A stretch of 47,079 bases of DNA from Nodosilinea foveolarum (GTDB taxonomy: Bacteria > Cyanobacteriota > Cyanobacteriia > Phormidesmidales > Phormidesmidaceae). Under the pieces are notes generated by a model. The model saw only the letters and a program-made list of their open reading frames with translations, was not told the DNA's origin and made no database searches. The first letter of the stretch is position 1. Each line of letters opens with the position of its first letter. A program made the translations under genes and the position numbers. Shown here one piece after another: positions 18,950-26,802 of this stretch. The stretch spans positions 1 to 47,079 of the forward strand of contig QBMC01000014.1 of assembly GCA_003242035.1 (NCBI GenBank), read 5' to 3'.

Positions 18950-19123
18950 GCTGATGGGGCGATCGCCTACATCCATCGGCAAACCATTCGCATAGATCGA
19001 GCGATCGCCCAAGCCCATCGGCAAATCACCCCTATAGATCGGCAGATCGCCTACATACATCGGCAAACCATCCACACAACCAGACAAGTTGCCAGTACGA
19101 ATTGGCAAAACGCCCCGATAGAT
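18950..19123. repeat. 21-bp minisatellite, eight degenerate units
   Basis: Units of exactly 21 bp run from 18950, 18971, 18992, 19013, 19034, 19055, 19076 and 19097, with a partial ninth at 19118. Odd units near the left carry GCGATCGCC or GATCGCCTAC, and even units carry CATCGGCAAA, giving a 42-bp higher-order pattern that decays to the right. Because 21 is a multiple of three, both strands read through as heptapeptide repeats (for example GDLPIYR, GDLPMGL on the minus strand). The array ends 8 bp from the 3' end of tRNA-Arg. Confidence 0.85.
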
Positions 19124-19131
19124 TAACAAAA

Positions 19132-19205
<74 letters not shown>

Positions 19206-19349
19206 AAAAAAAGTGTCGGTGCGATGCACTTAACCTGCATAGCGAATATACCGCATTGCGATCAGGGATGCACCCACCAGCTCTGAGATTACTTCGGGCG
19301 AATCGGGCCTTTTGGGTACGCTAATTCAACAAATACGGTCACTGCTCCC

Positions 19350-20000
19350 ATGTTTTTGCTATCGCTTGAGGATGTCGAAATAATAGGTGTTCCGCACCCC
19401 AAGAGCGCTAAACAGGTGCCCGTACTGTGTTACGCAGATAAAAACTTTCGGCTGATGAGCATCTTCAGCGTCGATCAGCAGGCAGCGGCGCACGCGAGCT
19501 GGCGCGAGCTGACCGATAAACAAGGTAAAGTTTGCGTGCTGCTAGAAGAGACCTTTCGCTATAGCATCTGGAGCCAGGTTCGCATTGACCAGGGTTTGCT
19601 GGCTCCTACCGCCCCAGAAGCCTACATCAAAGCCTGCGTGGTGCTCGTTCAGTCTTTGTACAGTCGGGCGCAGGCGCTCGGTAGCCGACAGGCCGAAAGT
19701 TTAAGGGTAGGGCTACAGGTTAATACCACCCCTCAAATGCAGGCGGCAGGCGGCCTAGAAGCACTGCTAAAGTTGAACGTTGAAGCAGCAGGGAATGGGA
19801 CGGGTACTTTGCCTCGCTGGGAGGAAGACGACCTCAGCAGTCTTTTACTAGAGATGCATCGTCTGGGCTGTCAGTTCTTTGGGCGCAGCAAGTTTACTGG
19901 GCCAGCGATCGCCGCGCTAGAAGCCCTACCCAACAACGACAAAGCCCTGTTCCTAAGCTGGCTAAAACTCTCCTTACTCGGCAATCTTTGGCTGTCTTGA
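19350..20000 (+). CDS. Npun_F0813-family protein (unknown function)
   Basis: The 216-residue protein starts MFLLSLEDVEI and contains HPKSAKQVPVLCYADKNFRLM and CVLLEETFRYSIW, which I recall as features of the cyanobacterial Npun_F0813 family. The fold looks alpha/beta and soluble, with no signal peptide or metal motif. Function is unknown. It precedes the acidic helix-turn-helix gene by 88 bp on the same strand, and the two may form a small operon. An AAAGGAGG sequence at 20033-20040, just after its stop, has no start codon at a normal distance. Confidence 0.65.
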   Translation: MFLLSLEDVEIIGVPHPKSAKQVPVLCYADKNFRLMSIFSVDQQAAAHASWRELTDKQGKVCVLLEETFRYSIWSQVRIDQGLLAPTAPEAYIKACVVLVQSLYSRAQALGSRQAESLRVGLQVNTTPQMQAAGGLEALLKLNVEAAGNGTGTLPRWEEDDLSSLLLEMHRLGCQFFGRSKFTGPAIAALEALPNNDKALFLSWLKLSLLGNLWLS

Positions 20001-20088
20001 CAATTTGCCCACGGCTAGGCCAAAGCCTTTCCAAAGGAGGGAGAAAAGCTGCCATACTGAAAAGGCAATTGTGAAGGACATCGGCAGC

Positions 20089-21132
20089 ATGGCTCCGCGA
20101 AAACTATCTGACTCGGATAAAAGCGAACTCATCGACTTATACAAGCAGTCCGGCCAAACGACCACGACGTTGGCCGAGCAGTTTGGTGTCAGCAATAGCA
20201 CCGTAAGCCGCATTTTAAAGAGTACGATTCCGCCGGAGGAATACCGCGAGCTAATTTCGCAAAAGCGCATGGCCAGCTCGGATAAAGCCCCGCCTGCGAC
20301 CAAAGCCGGAGCCTCGAAGCAAACGGCCCCCGCTAAAAAAATCTTGCCAAACGTTAACCCCAGAGTCAGTAACGATGCGGCTCCACTGTCGAGAGATCGC
20401 GCAGACGACGCCTCAGAGCAAATTGAACCCCCTAAACTCAAGTTGGCTTCTCCTGCTTCTCCTGAGTCAACACCCGCAGCCAAAACGGAAAAAGGAACCC
20501 GTCGCCGTCGCCGCAGCCCCTCGAAGCAAGACGACGATGAACAGTTGCCATTGTTGACGGACCGCGAAGAGATGTCAGAAGATGTCTCTGAAGACAAAAC
20601 ACCCGAGAAAAAGGCCAGTCCGTCCAGGCCAGCCGCACCCAAGCTGGTGAGCGCCGAAGTAGATGACGACGATGATGACGACGATGATTTGGAGGGCCTA
20701 GATGAGACCCTGGGCGATGACTTTGGCGACGATGACGATGACGACTTAGACGAAGAGGACGACGATGAAGGTGAGGTTGATCTGCTCAAGCCCAAGCTCC
20801 AGTTGCAAAACGCAATGGAGATTATGCCGTTAGAATCAGCGGTACTGCCCAAGCCGTGCTACCTAGTGGTAGACATGCGCTCAGAGCTGATTACCCGTCC
20901 GCTCTCTGAGTTTGCCGATTTGGGCCAGGTGCCCTCTGCCGAAGAACAGTCGAAGACGCTGCCCGTGTTTGATAATCATCGAGTCGCACGGCGCTTTTCT
21001 CGCAATAAGCAAAGGGTAATCAAAGTGCCAGACGGCAACTTGATTACGCGAACTCGTCCCTATTTGCAGGCAAAGGGAATCACCCGGCTGCTGGTAGATG
21101 GTCAGGTGTTTGATTTAGATAGCGTGGATTGA
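20089..21132 (+). CDS. Helix-turn-helix protein with long acidic linker
   Basis: Residues 1-50 (counting from the ATG at 20089) form a transposase-like helix-turn-helix (TLAEQFGVSNSTVSRIL). Then comes about 150 residues of charged, probably disordered sequence with two acidic blocks made almost only of Asp and Glu (about 187-232), and finally a compact C-terminal domain of about 100 residues (KPCYLVVDMRSELI to FDLDSVD). I chose 20089 because AAGGA lies 11 bases upstream and the protein aligns from MAPRKLS; an earlier ATG at 20005 and a GTG at 20071 are open. It could be a DNA-binding regulator or nucleoid-associated protein. There are no recombinase residues and no terminal repeats, so it is not a transposase. 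Confidence 0.7.
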   Translation: MAPRKLSDSDKSELIDLYKQSGQTTTTLAEQFGVSNSTVSRILKSTIPPEEYRELISQKRMASSDKAPPATKAGASKQTAPAKKILPNVNPRVSNDAAPLSRDRADDASEQIEPPKLKLASPASPESTPAAKTEKGTRRRRRSPSKQDDDEQLPLLTDREEMSEDVSEDKTPEKKASPSRPAAPKLVSAEVDDDDDDDDDLEGLDETLGDDFGDDDDDDLDEEDDDEGEVDLLKPKLQLQNAMEIMPLESAVLPKPCYLVVDMRSELITRPLSEFADLGQVPSAEEQSKTLPVFDNHRVARRFSRNKQRVIKVPDGNLITRTRPYLQAKGITRLLVDGQVFDLDSVD

Positions 21133-21159
21133 CTACTCTGCGAGAAGGTGAAGCGCCTA

Positions 21160-21232
21160 CGACTACACTCAGCCACCTGGCTGCGTTTGGGGCTGTGGCT
21201 ACGTAACATTAACCGAGGGCTGAGCGTAGTCG
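21160..21232. repeat. Imperfect 15-bp inverted repeat between convergent genes
   Basis: CGACTACACTCAGCC at 21160-21174 pairs with GGCTGAGCGTAGTCG at 21218-21232 with a single mismatch and a 43-base loop. It occupies the gap between the helix-turn-helix gene and the minus-strand gene that ends at 21240. The right arm is part of a 20-base sequence found again at 28237-28256. Confidence 0.75.
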
Positions 21233-21238
21233 AAGCCC
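21219..21238 (-). repeat. Dispersed 20-bp repeat, copy 1
   Basis: This 20-base sequence is identical to 28237-28256. On the minus strand it begins one base after the TGA stop of the 99-residue gene and reads GGGCTTCGACTACGCTCAGC. Here it also forms the right arm of an inverted repeat. Confidence 0.8.
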
Positions 21239-21239
21239 G

Positions 21240-21539
21240 TCAATACTCTTGCTTGTCGCCCATTTGCTCGGCGTCTGGGCAGTCGTTGGTCATCAAGATT
21301 TCAGAGCCGCGTTTGGCAACGGTGGCAAGCTTCTGGCTAATAGAACCAATGCTCTCAACCCGGACTAGCTCTTCCCACGAGCACACCTCGTCCTCGTCTT
21401 CGGTCTCGTAGCGCAGGGTTACCAGGTCGCCTTCTATGCCTAGAACCGTCGCCGACTCAATCCAGCGCTGCTGGTCGCGCAGAAAGATTTGGACTTCGCG
21501 GCCATCGCAGGAAAGCTGATAAATCTTACGTTGCAGCAT
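21240..21539 (-). CDS. Small conserved cyanobacterial protein (DUF6679-like)
   Basis: The 99-residue protein starts MLQRKIYQLSCDGREVQIFLRDQQRW and continues with a beta-rich stretch (GDLVTLRYETEDEDE). I recall this as a cyanobacterium-wide small family, probably DUF6679, of unknown function. The sequence suggests a small beta-barrel or Sm/Tudor-like fold, but that is inference. No signal peptide. It is divergent from the creatininase gene (137-bp gap) and convergent with the helix-turn-helix gene. Confidence 0.65.
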   Translation of the reverse strand: MLQRKIYQLSCDGREVQIFLRDQQRWIESATVLGIEGDLVTLRYETEDEDEVCSWEELVRVESIGSISQKLATVAKRGSEILMTNDCPDAEQMGDKQEY

Positions 21540-21676
21540 GATTTAATTGCCTATCTCATGAGAGCAGCACCCGATTCTGATGCTGCGGATCGCTATGCTG
21601 AGCCGATAAGGACTACCAGCTTCATTTATTCTAGCAGCGCATAGAAAGAGAATCTTGTACTTATTAAGGAGAAGCC

Positions 21677-22426
21677 ATGTTATTACACCTGTCTACTTGG
21701 CCGGAAGTAGAGGATTATTTAACGCGATCGCGCGGCATTATCCTCCCCATTGGCTCCACCGAACAGCACGGCCCTACCGGACTCATTGGCACCGATGCGA
21801 TTTGCGCCGAAGCGGTGGCCCATGGCGTTGGCGAGGCTACCGATGCTCTAGTTGGCCCTACTATCAATGTCGGGATGGCGCTGCATCACCTGGCCTTTCC
21901 TGGCAGCATTAGCCTCAGACCTAGCACTCTCATTGCCCTGATTCAAGACTATGTGAAGCCGCTAGCGCGGAATGGATTTGAGCGGTTTTACTTTATTAAC
22001 GGGCATGGCGGCAATGTCGCCTCGATGAAGGCGGCTTTTTCGGAGACCTATGCCGCGATCGCCGATGCCAATCTCCCCAACGCCTCAAACATTCGCTGCA
22101 AGCTCGCTAACTGGTATCAAGGCGAAGCAGTCGGCAGCCTAGCGCAACAGCTCTACGGCGATCAAGAAGGCTCTCATGCCACGCCTAGCGAAGTCGCACT
22201 CACTCAGTACCTTTATCCCGAAGCGATTAAGCGGGCCAATCTCACGCCATCGGTAGCGCCTAAAGGTCGCTCTATATATAATCCCGCAGACTTTCGCCAG
22301 TTCTATACAGACGGACGCATGGGATCGAATCCAGATTTGGCTACGCCAGAACACGGACAGCAGTTCTATGATCTGTCGGTCAAAGAAATGGTTAATGGTT
22401 ATCTCTCCTTTTTGCAAGAAGAATAG
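21677..22426 (+). CDS. Creatininase-family amidohydrolase
   Basis: The family hydrolyses cyclic or linear amides with two metal ions. The metal ligands are visible as E29 and H31 in GSTEQHG, D40 in GTDAI, the histidine of NGHGGN (about residue 113) and the glutamate of ATPSEVA (about residue 174). At 249 residues it is full length. Cyanobacteria do not normally use creatinine, so the real substrate is unknown; relatives act in riboflavin/F420 and mycofactocin pathways. AAGGAGAAGCC directly before the ATG is a strong ribosome-binding site. Monocistronic. Confidence 0.88.
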   Translation: MLLHLSTWPEVEDYLTRSRGIILPIGSTEQHGPTGLIGTDAICAEAVAHGVGEATDALVGPTINVGMALHHLAFPGSISLRPSTLIALIQDYVKPLARNGFERFYFINGHGGNVASMKAAFSETYAAIADANLPNASNIRCKLANWYQGEAVGSLAQQLYGDQEGSHATPSEVALTQYLYPEAIKRANLTPSVAPKGRSIYNPADFRQFYTDGRMGSNPDLATPEHGQQFYDLSVKEMVNGYLSFLQEE

Positions 22427-22468
22427 TTAGCTATTACAACAACTTCAAACATCCTTTAAACAACAAAC

Positions 22469-22627
22469 ATGCGCCCTCCTCTAGTGCCTGCCGATTTTGT
22501 TGTACCCGATAGTCTCGAAGAACCCACCTGCTGCTTTAGAATGCTTACCAATTTCGTTCTGAAGATGGATGGTTACTATCGAAAGGATTTGAGTAAGATA
22601 CCTTGGTATTGGGAAGAACCCTTTTAG
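22469..22627 (+). pseudogene. 52-codon ORF, possible remnant of a GNAT acetyltransferase
   Basis: The ORF reads MRPPLVPADFVVPDSLEEP, then a stretch ending in FRMLTNFVL, then DGYYRKDLSKIPWYWEEPF. The first 28 residues resemble the N-terminus of GNAT proteins that start VPxDFxxPxxLET..FRLRMLT, but the acetyl-CoA-binding core is missing, as if an internal deletion joined the start and a C-terminal piece. It has no ribosome-binding site. It may equally be a genuine small protein. It lies in the 444-bp gap after the creatininase gene. Confidence 0.35.
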
Positions 22628-22668
22628 GAGCGTTCTTTTTGTTGAGTTTTTAGAATGTATGCGCACAG

Positions 22669-22694
22669 CAAGCGGTGAATGCATCCACCGCTTG
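22669..22694. other. Perfect 9-bp hairpin in the gap before the secreted protein
   Basis: CAAGCGGTG and CACCGCTTG flank an eight-base loop. There is no T run directly after it on the plus strand (AAAACG follows), so it is not a standard terminator. It lies about 20 bp upstream of the three 11-bp direct repeats and could be part of the same regulatory region. Confidence 0.5.
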
Positions 22695-22715
22695 AAAACG
22701 CTCGTCTTTTAACTC

Positions 22716-22748
22716 TGTGATATTTCTGTAATATTTCTGTGGTATTTC
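22716..22748 (+). promoter_or_regulatory. Three 11-bp direct repeats, operator-like
   Basis: Units TGTGATATTTC, TGTAATATTTC and TGTGGTATTTC follow each other without gap, putting TATTTC on one face of the helix three times; TATTTCT recurs at 22841-22847. Direct repeats with 11-bp period are how OmpR/PhoB-class regulators bind DNA (the cyanobacterial Pho box has this spacing, although its sequence differs). They lie about 125 bp upstream of the 988-residue secreted protein. Confidence 0.45.
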
Positions 22749-22870
22749 TGCCCGTGCTATGGCTATGGGTGTCAGAGCCATGGACAAGGTAACCCCCTTA
22801 GTGTCAATAATTACATACCGATTAGCGCTATCTATCGCGGTATTTCTAAATAAGATATAGGTTTTCTGAA

Positions 22871-25837
22871 ATGCGTTCATTGACTGCCCCCGTCTCTTCT
22901 GCTCGATCAAAAGTTTCTAGTTCACCGCTCAAGTCGATATTCACGCGTTTTCTGGAGGGCACTCCCAAGCTAGCCGTACTGCTTTTAATAGCAGGTAGCT
23001 TTAGTGCCGGACGTCCGGCGATCGCCCAAAATACCCAACCGCCTAATATCCCTGTTCGCAGCGAGGACGGCTCAGTCAACGTCAACAACAACGCCCTCGA
23101 CATTCGCACAGGGCCGCTAACCAATACCTCAGACATTCCCCTACCTAGTGGCTTGCCAGCAAGTACCACTAATGGCGTTAGCATTCCTGTCGATAGAACC
23201 CGACTGGCTCCTAATACCATTCGAATTAGCCCCGACCTATCTTACATTCAAGAAAATTTTAACCGCCTAGTTACCGGCCAAACGCCAGACTCTGACAATT
23301 TGCAGTACACCCTCCAACCGGACTCGGTACAAATTAGAACGACGTTTGCTTTAGTCTATCGTCGGGGCAATCACAGATTTGGAGAAGGTATTCAAGTCAG
23401 GATACTAGACGCGGCTGGAAATGAGAAAAGCTCCCAAACTGCCTTTGTGCGAGGCGACGTAATTACCATCGGCCCCGACGGACAACCGCTGCCCAACCAA
23501 CAGAGGGTTGAAGCTGTTTATGGCATAGGCGATGTCGTAGAGCTAAGGGTACTGAACTTAAGAAACGACAATACAGCAGCTTCCGAATCGGCTATTTATT
23601 TTACTAGAGATTTTAAATCGACCGGCCCTGATTCGGATGGAGGATTCATCGTCGAGGACTTTCGGGGCGGGGGTGACGTAGACTTTGACGATGGCGAGTA
23701 TGTGCAAGCGCCTACCGGTATAGGCAGCGCGATCGCCCGAGAAGAGCGCGGCAACCTCACCGTAGAAACCCGAGCGGTGCCGGTTGACCTAGAGCCTTTG
23801 GTCGAACAGGTTGTCGTAGAAGAGCAAGAGATTATAGAAAGCGACATCCAATCAGATGTCCAAGAAATTGAGCTAGCCAGAGAACGCGGTCAAGTCGAAA
23901 TCACGTCTTTCGAGCCTTCCATCTTACTCGGTCACGCCACGGGTGTTCGCGCAGAAAATGGCGATCAGCTATTGTACAACCGCTACTCAAACGCCAAAGA
24001 AGCCCGCTTAGGCAGCGACGGCGTCAGAATTGCTGGACAGCTCTCGCCGCTAATTGGCAATCCTAGCGCCCCGCCAACGCTGCTAACAGGCAACCTCCGC
24101 TTCGATCCTTTTGTTGACGACAATGAAGCTGGATTAGTCGCCAGACTAGGACTCACGCAGTTTCTTACCCGCACCCATCGTCTAGCTACGGACGAATTTG
24201 GCAACGACATTATGGGGCCAGACGAGGCCAGATTGCTAGAGCCAACCGGTCTATTTAGCAATCGGCGACTCGTCGGCTACGTGCCCACCAGTACCGCAGA
24301 TCCGGTGCAAGATGGACAAATCACCTCATCGGGTGGCATCTTCGAGCTGCCCGATGACAGAGCGGTGACCATTGCCCCGCCCGATTCGCAGCGGGTAGGA
24401 CGCGGTAGAGCTGCCTATACCGACAACGTAGGTGGATTGATCATTGAGCAAGCAGACGGGGCGCTGACGTTTGTACCGCAGTGGACAAAAGACGGCTATG
24501 CGCAGTCGCCAACCTCGCTAGCGGCTGGAGAAGCCACGCGAATTATTTACGCGCTAGTGCCTCAGCAGGCGGGCCAAAATCTTCAGCTAGACCAAACCTA
24601 CGCGGTCACAGCAGGCGGCAGCGAGTATCGAATTGCCGATGGAGGATTTAAGATTATCTCTGCTGATCGCCAGCCCCAAAACTTTGTAGAAGAAACCGCT
24701 GAAGTCTATGCCGTAGAAGATACGGTAGCCGCTGGCCAAAACGCTGCAAATAGTCTCTTTAATGGCATTCCAGGCGTATATACCGAAGTCCCCGGTGGCC
24801 AGCCAATCGCCACCTTCGATGTCTCTAATGCTGCCGAAGCCGACGCGCGAGTGGGCAACGAACTCTATACGCTGAGCGCTTTTCAAGAAGCCGGTCAGCC
24901 TGCCTACGCCCGCACGACAAGAGCAGGCGGGCTTTATCTATCGGGCGGTCTCACGGGCGGCCTGGGCAACCAAAGGGACACCGTATTTCTCTCTCGTCAG
25001 ACCACCGAATTTGCGCGCGACCAGTTGATCAACCGGCGCACCGTTAACACCTTCTCTACGCCGAGAACTCGCACAGACACCATCCGCACCGAGACCGGAA
25101 CCGTAACACAGCGCGAGGGCACCGCTGCTTTTATTATCAACCGACTGGGCGAGTTAGAGAATGCCGTCTTTACGCCTACGGGAGAGCCGACTACGGTTGT
25201 TGTAGGTGAAGGTGATCGAGAAACTCGAACGGAAGGAGAGGAGCAGCTAGGCGTTAGAGAGCAAATAGACTCAAAGACGGAAGATACGGTTCTTTCTGAG
25301 ACGATTGATGAGATTGCGCGGGATGAAGAGTCGATGACTCGCGAAGATAGCAATGCCAACCTCTCGGCAGTCTCGGGCGAGGCCGTGCTGGGCGGAGCCT
25401 ATAACTTTGGCAACACGCCTTGGACAACAGCGGCTAATACTGCCCGCGCCGAGCTGTTCTATAGAGACACGGTGTTTGGCCGCAGCCGTAACGGATCGGA
25501 GACGGGTGTGCGAGCTGAGGTCGTTTTTCATCCTTTTGGAGAAGTTAAGCGAGATGCCTATCGGTACGATGAAGCGGGCAATGTCGTGCCGGTGTATCAA
25601 ACTGAGCCGATGTTAGATGCTAGCGGCAATCAGATGGTGGAGACGGTGAATGGTGAGAATGGTGAGAGTGTAGATTTGGCGGTCAATCAGTTTGTGGTAG
25701 ATGAGGCGGGCGATCGCCTTCCCTTACGCATAGGAACCGGCAAAGCCAAAGGCCCCGGCGCATATCTGCGAGCAGAAAACGTCTTCAACGGCAGCGATGG
25801 CGTCGAGGTTGAGGGGGGCTTGCAAATCTCTTTTTAG
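22871..25837 (+). CDS. Large secreted or outer-membrane protein, 988 residues
   Basis: A hydrophobic segment at about 33-50 ends in PAIAQ, a signal-peptide cleavage site near residue 53. The mature protein is acidic and beta-strand-rich, with almost no cysteine, and it has two parts separated by a polar, glutamate/threonine-rich linker (about 760-835). The last 150 residues alternate aromatic and polar residues (AYNFGNTPW, AELFYRD, AEVVFHPFGEV) and the chain ends in GGLQISF with a terminal Phe, the usual signal for insertion of outer-membrane beta-barrels. I read it as a surface protein with a passenger and a C-terminal barrel. Function unknown. No secretion genes nearby. Confidence 0.7.
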   Translation: MRSLTAPVSSARSKVSSSPLKSIFTRFLEGTPKLAVLLLIAGSFSAGRPAIAQNTQPPNIPVRSEDGSVNVNNNALDIRTGPLTNTSDIPLPSGLPASTTNGVSIPVDRTRLAPNTIRISPDLSYIQENFNRLVTGQTPDSDNLQYTLQPDSVQIRTTFALVYRRGNHRFGEGIQVRILDAAGNEKSSQTAFVRGDVITIGPDGQPLPNQQRVEAVYGIGDVVELRVLNLRNDNTAASESAIYFTRDFKSTGPDSDGGFIVEDFRGGGDVDFDDGEYVQAPTGIGSAIAREERGNLTVETRAVPVDLEPLVEQVVVEEQEIIESDIQSDVQEIELARERGQVEITSFEPSILLGHATGVRAENGDQLLYNRYSNAKEARLGSDGVRIAGQLSPLIGNPSAPPTLLTGNLRFDPFVDDNEAGLVARLGLTQFLTRTHRLATDEFGNDIMGPDEARLLEPTGLFSNRRLVGYVPTSTADPVQDGQITSSGGIFELPDDRAVTIAPPDSQRVGRGRAAYTDNVGGLIIEQADGALTFVPQWTKDGYAQSPTSLAAGEATRIIYALVPQQAGQNLQLDQTYAVTAGGSEYRIADGGFKIISADRQPQNFVEETAEVYAVEDTVAAGQNAANSLFNGIPGVYTEVPGGQPIATFDVSNAAEADARVGNELYTLSAFQEAGQPAYARTTRAGGLYLSGGLTGGLGNQRDTVFLSRQTTEFARDQLINRRTVNTFSTPRTRTDTIRTETGTVTQREGTAAFIINRLGELENAVFTPTGEPTTVVVGEGDRETRTEGEEQLGVREQIDSKTEDTVLSETIDEIARDEESMTREDSNANLSAVSGEAVLGGAYNFGNTPWTTAANTARAELFYRDTVFGRSRNGSETGVRAEVVFHPFGEVKRDAYRYDEAGNVVPVYQTEPMLDASGNQMVETVNGENGESVDLAVNQFVVDEAGDRLPLRIGTGKAKGPGAYLRAENVFNGSDGVEVEGGLQISF

Positions 25838-25920
25838 GCTGCGGGGGTTCGAGGGCGCGCTAGAGTGACGGTGACGATTATTTGCATTTGCATCCGTTCC
25901 TATTGCACCCGAGACATTCT

Positions 25921-26802
25921 ATGGCTGAGCAACCCACGCCCAAGGTAATCTTATCCACGCTGCTGCCTGCGCTTAAGGTAGCAGCGGCTTACGCCCAGCA
26001 AATTCAGCAGCGCATTGCGTCGCACCCTAGTAAGTTTGAGGGCGACCATTTATTTGCCAATGCGCTGACAGATGCGGATCTGTCGGTGCAAACGTTTGTA
26101 GAGGTAACGCTGCTCGCTCAGTTTCCTAACGTGCGATTTTATGGAGAGGAATACGAAAAGTCTTACAACACCAAGTACTTTAGAGCCATTGATCTGGGGC
26201 CACCTGGAGACTTTCTCGTCACGCTCGATCCGATTGATGGCACTCGCTACTATATGGATGGCCATCCCAACTACATGATCATTTTGACCGTGCTAAATGC
26301 AGATGGGTTTGAAGGTGCGCTGGCGCTGATGCCAGGACGCGATCGCTACTACTACAGTCTGCGCGGCAAGGGCACCTTTGTCGGCAGCATGGACGATGCT
26401 TTTGACGAATGTAAGCCCTTGAAAATTGAAGATCCAGAGAATAAAGTGGTGTTGGGTTGGGCGCTGAGTCCTTTAGCGGAGTTGGTGCGATCGCACTACC
26501 CAGTCATCGACCTAAAAACCGAATATTCCACCGAAGTCGCCGTTCCCCCCATCAACGGCCTGCTCACTGGCGAAGTCTCCGGCGTCATTCTCGCTAGCGC
26601 CCAGTTCATCGACACCGCCGCGCTCTCCTTTATGGCCCAAGAAATGGGCTACTGCCTCACCACCTACAGCGGCGAACCGCTGCCGCCTCTCTCCCAAAGC
26701 AAAGACTACCGCTGGCCCCCGCTGATTGTCTCGGCCAACGAAACCATGCAGCAAACGCTCATTAAAGTAATGTCGTCGGCCAAACTACCCTGGCAAGACT
26801 AA
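25921..26802 (+). CDS. Inositol-monophosphatase-family protein
   Basis: The fold of Li+-sensitive Mg2+-dependent phosphatases is indicated by GEE (E76, E77), DPIDGT at residues 103-108, which supplies metal ligands, and a weakened third metal site FIDTAAL near residue 230 in place of the usual WDxAAG. The family includes inositol-1-phosphatase, CysQ and fructose-1,6-bisphosphatase; the substrate here is unknown. I start at the ATG at 25921; the frame is open to a TTG at 25882. The gene ends directly against the convergent AI-2E-family gene with no bases between the stop codons. Confidence 0.85.
   Translation: MAEQPTPKVILSTLLPALKVAAAYAQQIQQRIASHPSKFEGDHLFANALTDADLSVQTFVEVTLLAQFPNVRFYGEEYEKSYNTKYFRAIDLGPPGDFLVTLDPIDGTRYYMDGHPNYMIILTVLNADGFEGALALMPGRDRYYYSLRGKGTFVGSMDDAFDECKPLKIEDPENKVVLGWALSPLAELVRSHYPVIDLKTEYSTEVAVPPINGLLTGEVSGVILASAQFIDTAALSFMAQEMGYCLTTYSGEPLPPLSQSKDYRWPPLIVSANETMQQTLIKVMSSAKLPWQD

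Noticed and set aside
18851-19129. Heptapeptide-repeat protein on the minus strand
   Set aside because: Both strands are open because the unit is 21 bp long, the only start is a TTG without a ribosome-binding site, and it ends at the tRNA gene. I report the DNA repeat instead.
20089-20240. Insertion sequence transposase
   Set aside because: Only the helix-turn-helix is transposase-like; there is no catalytic DDE or RuvC domain and no terminal repeats.
19974-20852. Minus-strand ORF with long serine runs (292 residues)
   Set aside because: It is the antisense of the Asp-rich linker of the helix-turn-helix gene. The poly-Ser is the complement of GAC/GAT codons, and it has no ribosome-binding site or known family.
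22669-22694. Terminator of the creatininase transcript
   Set aside because: The perfect hairpin is not followed by a T run on the plus strand and lies about 240 bp after the stop codon.
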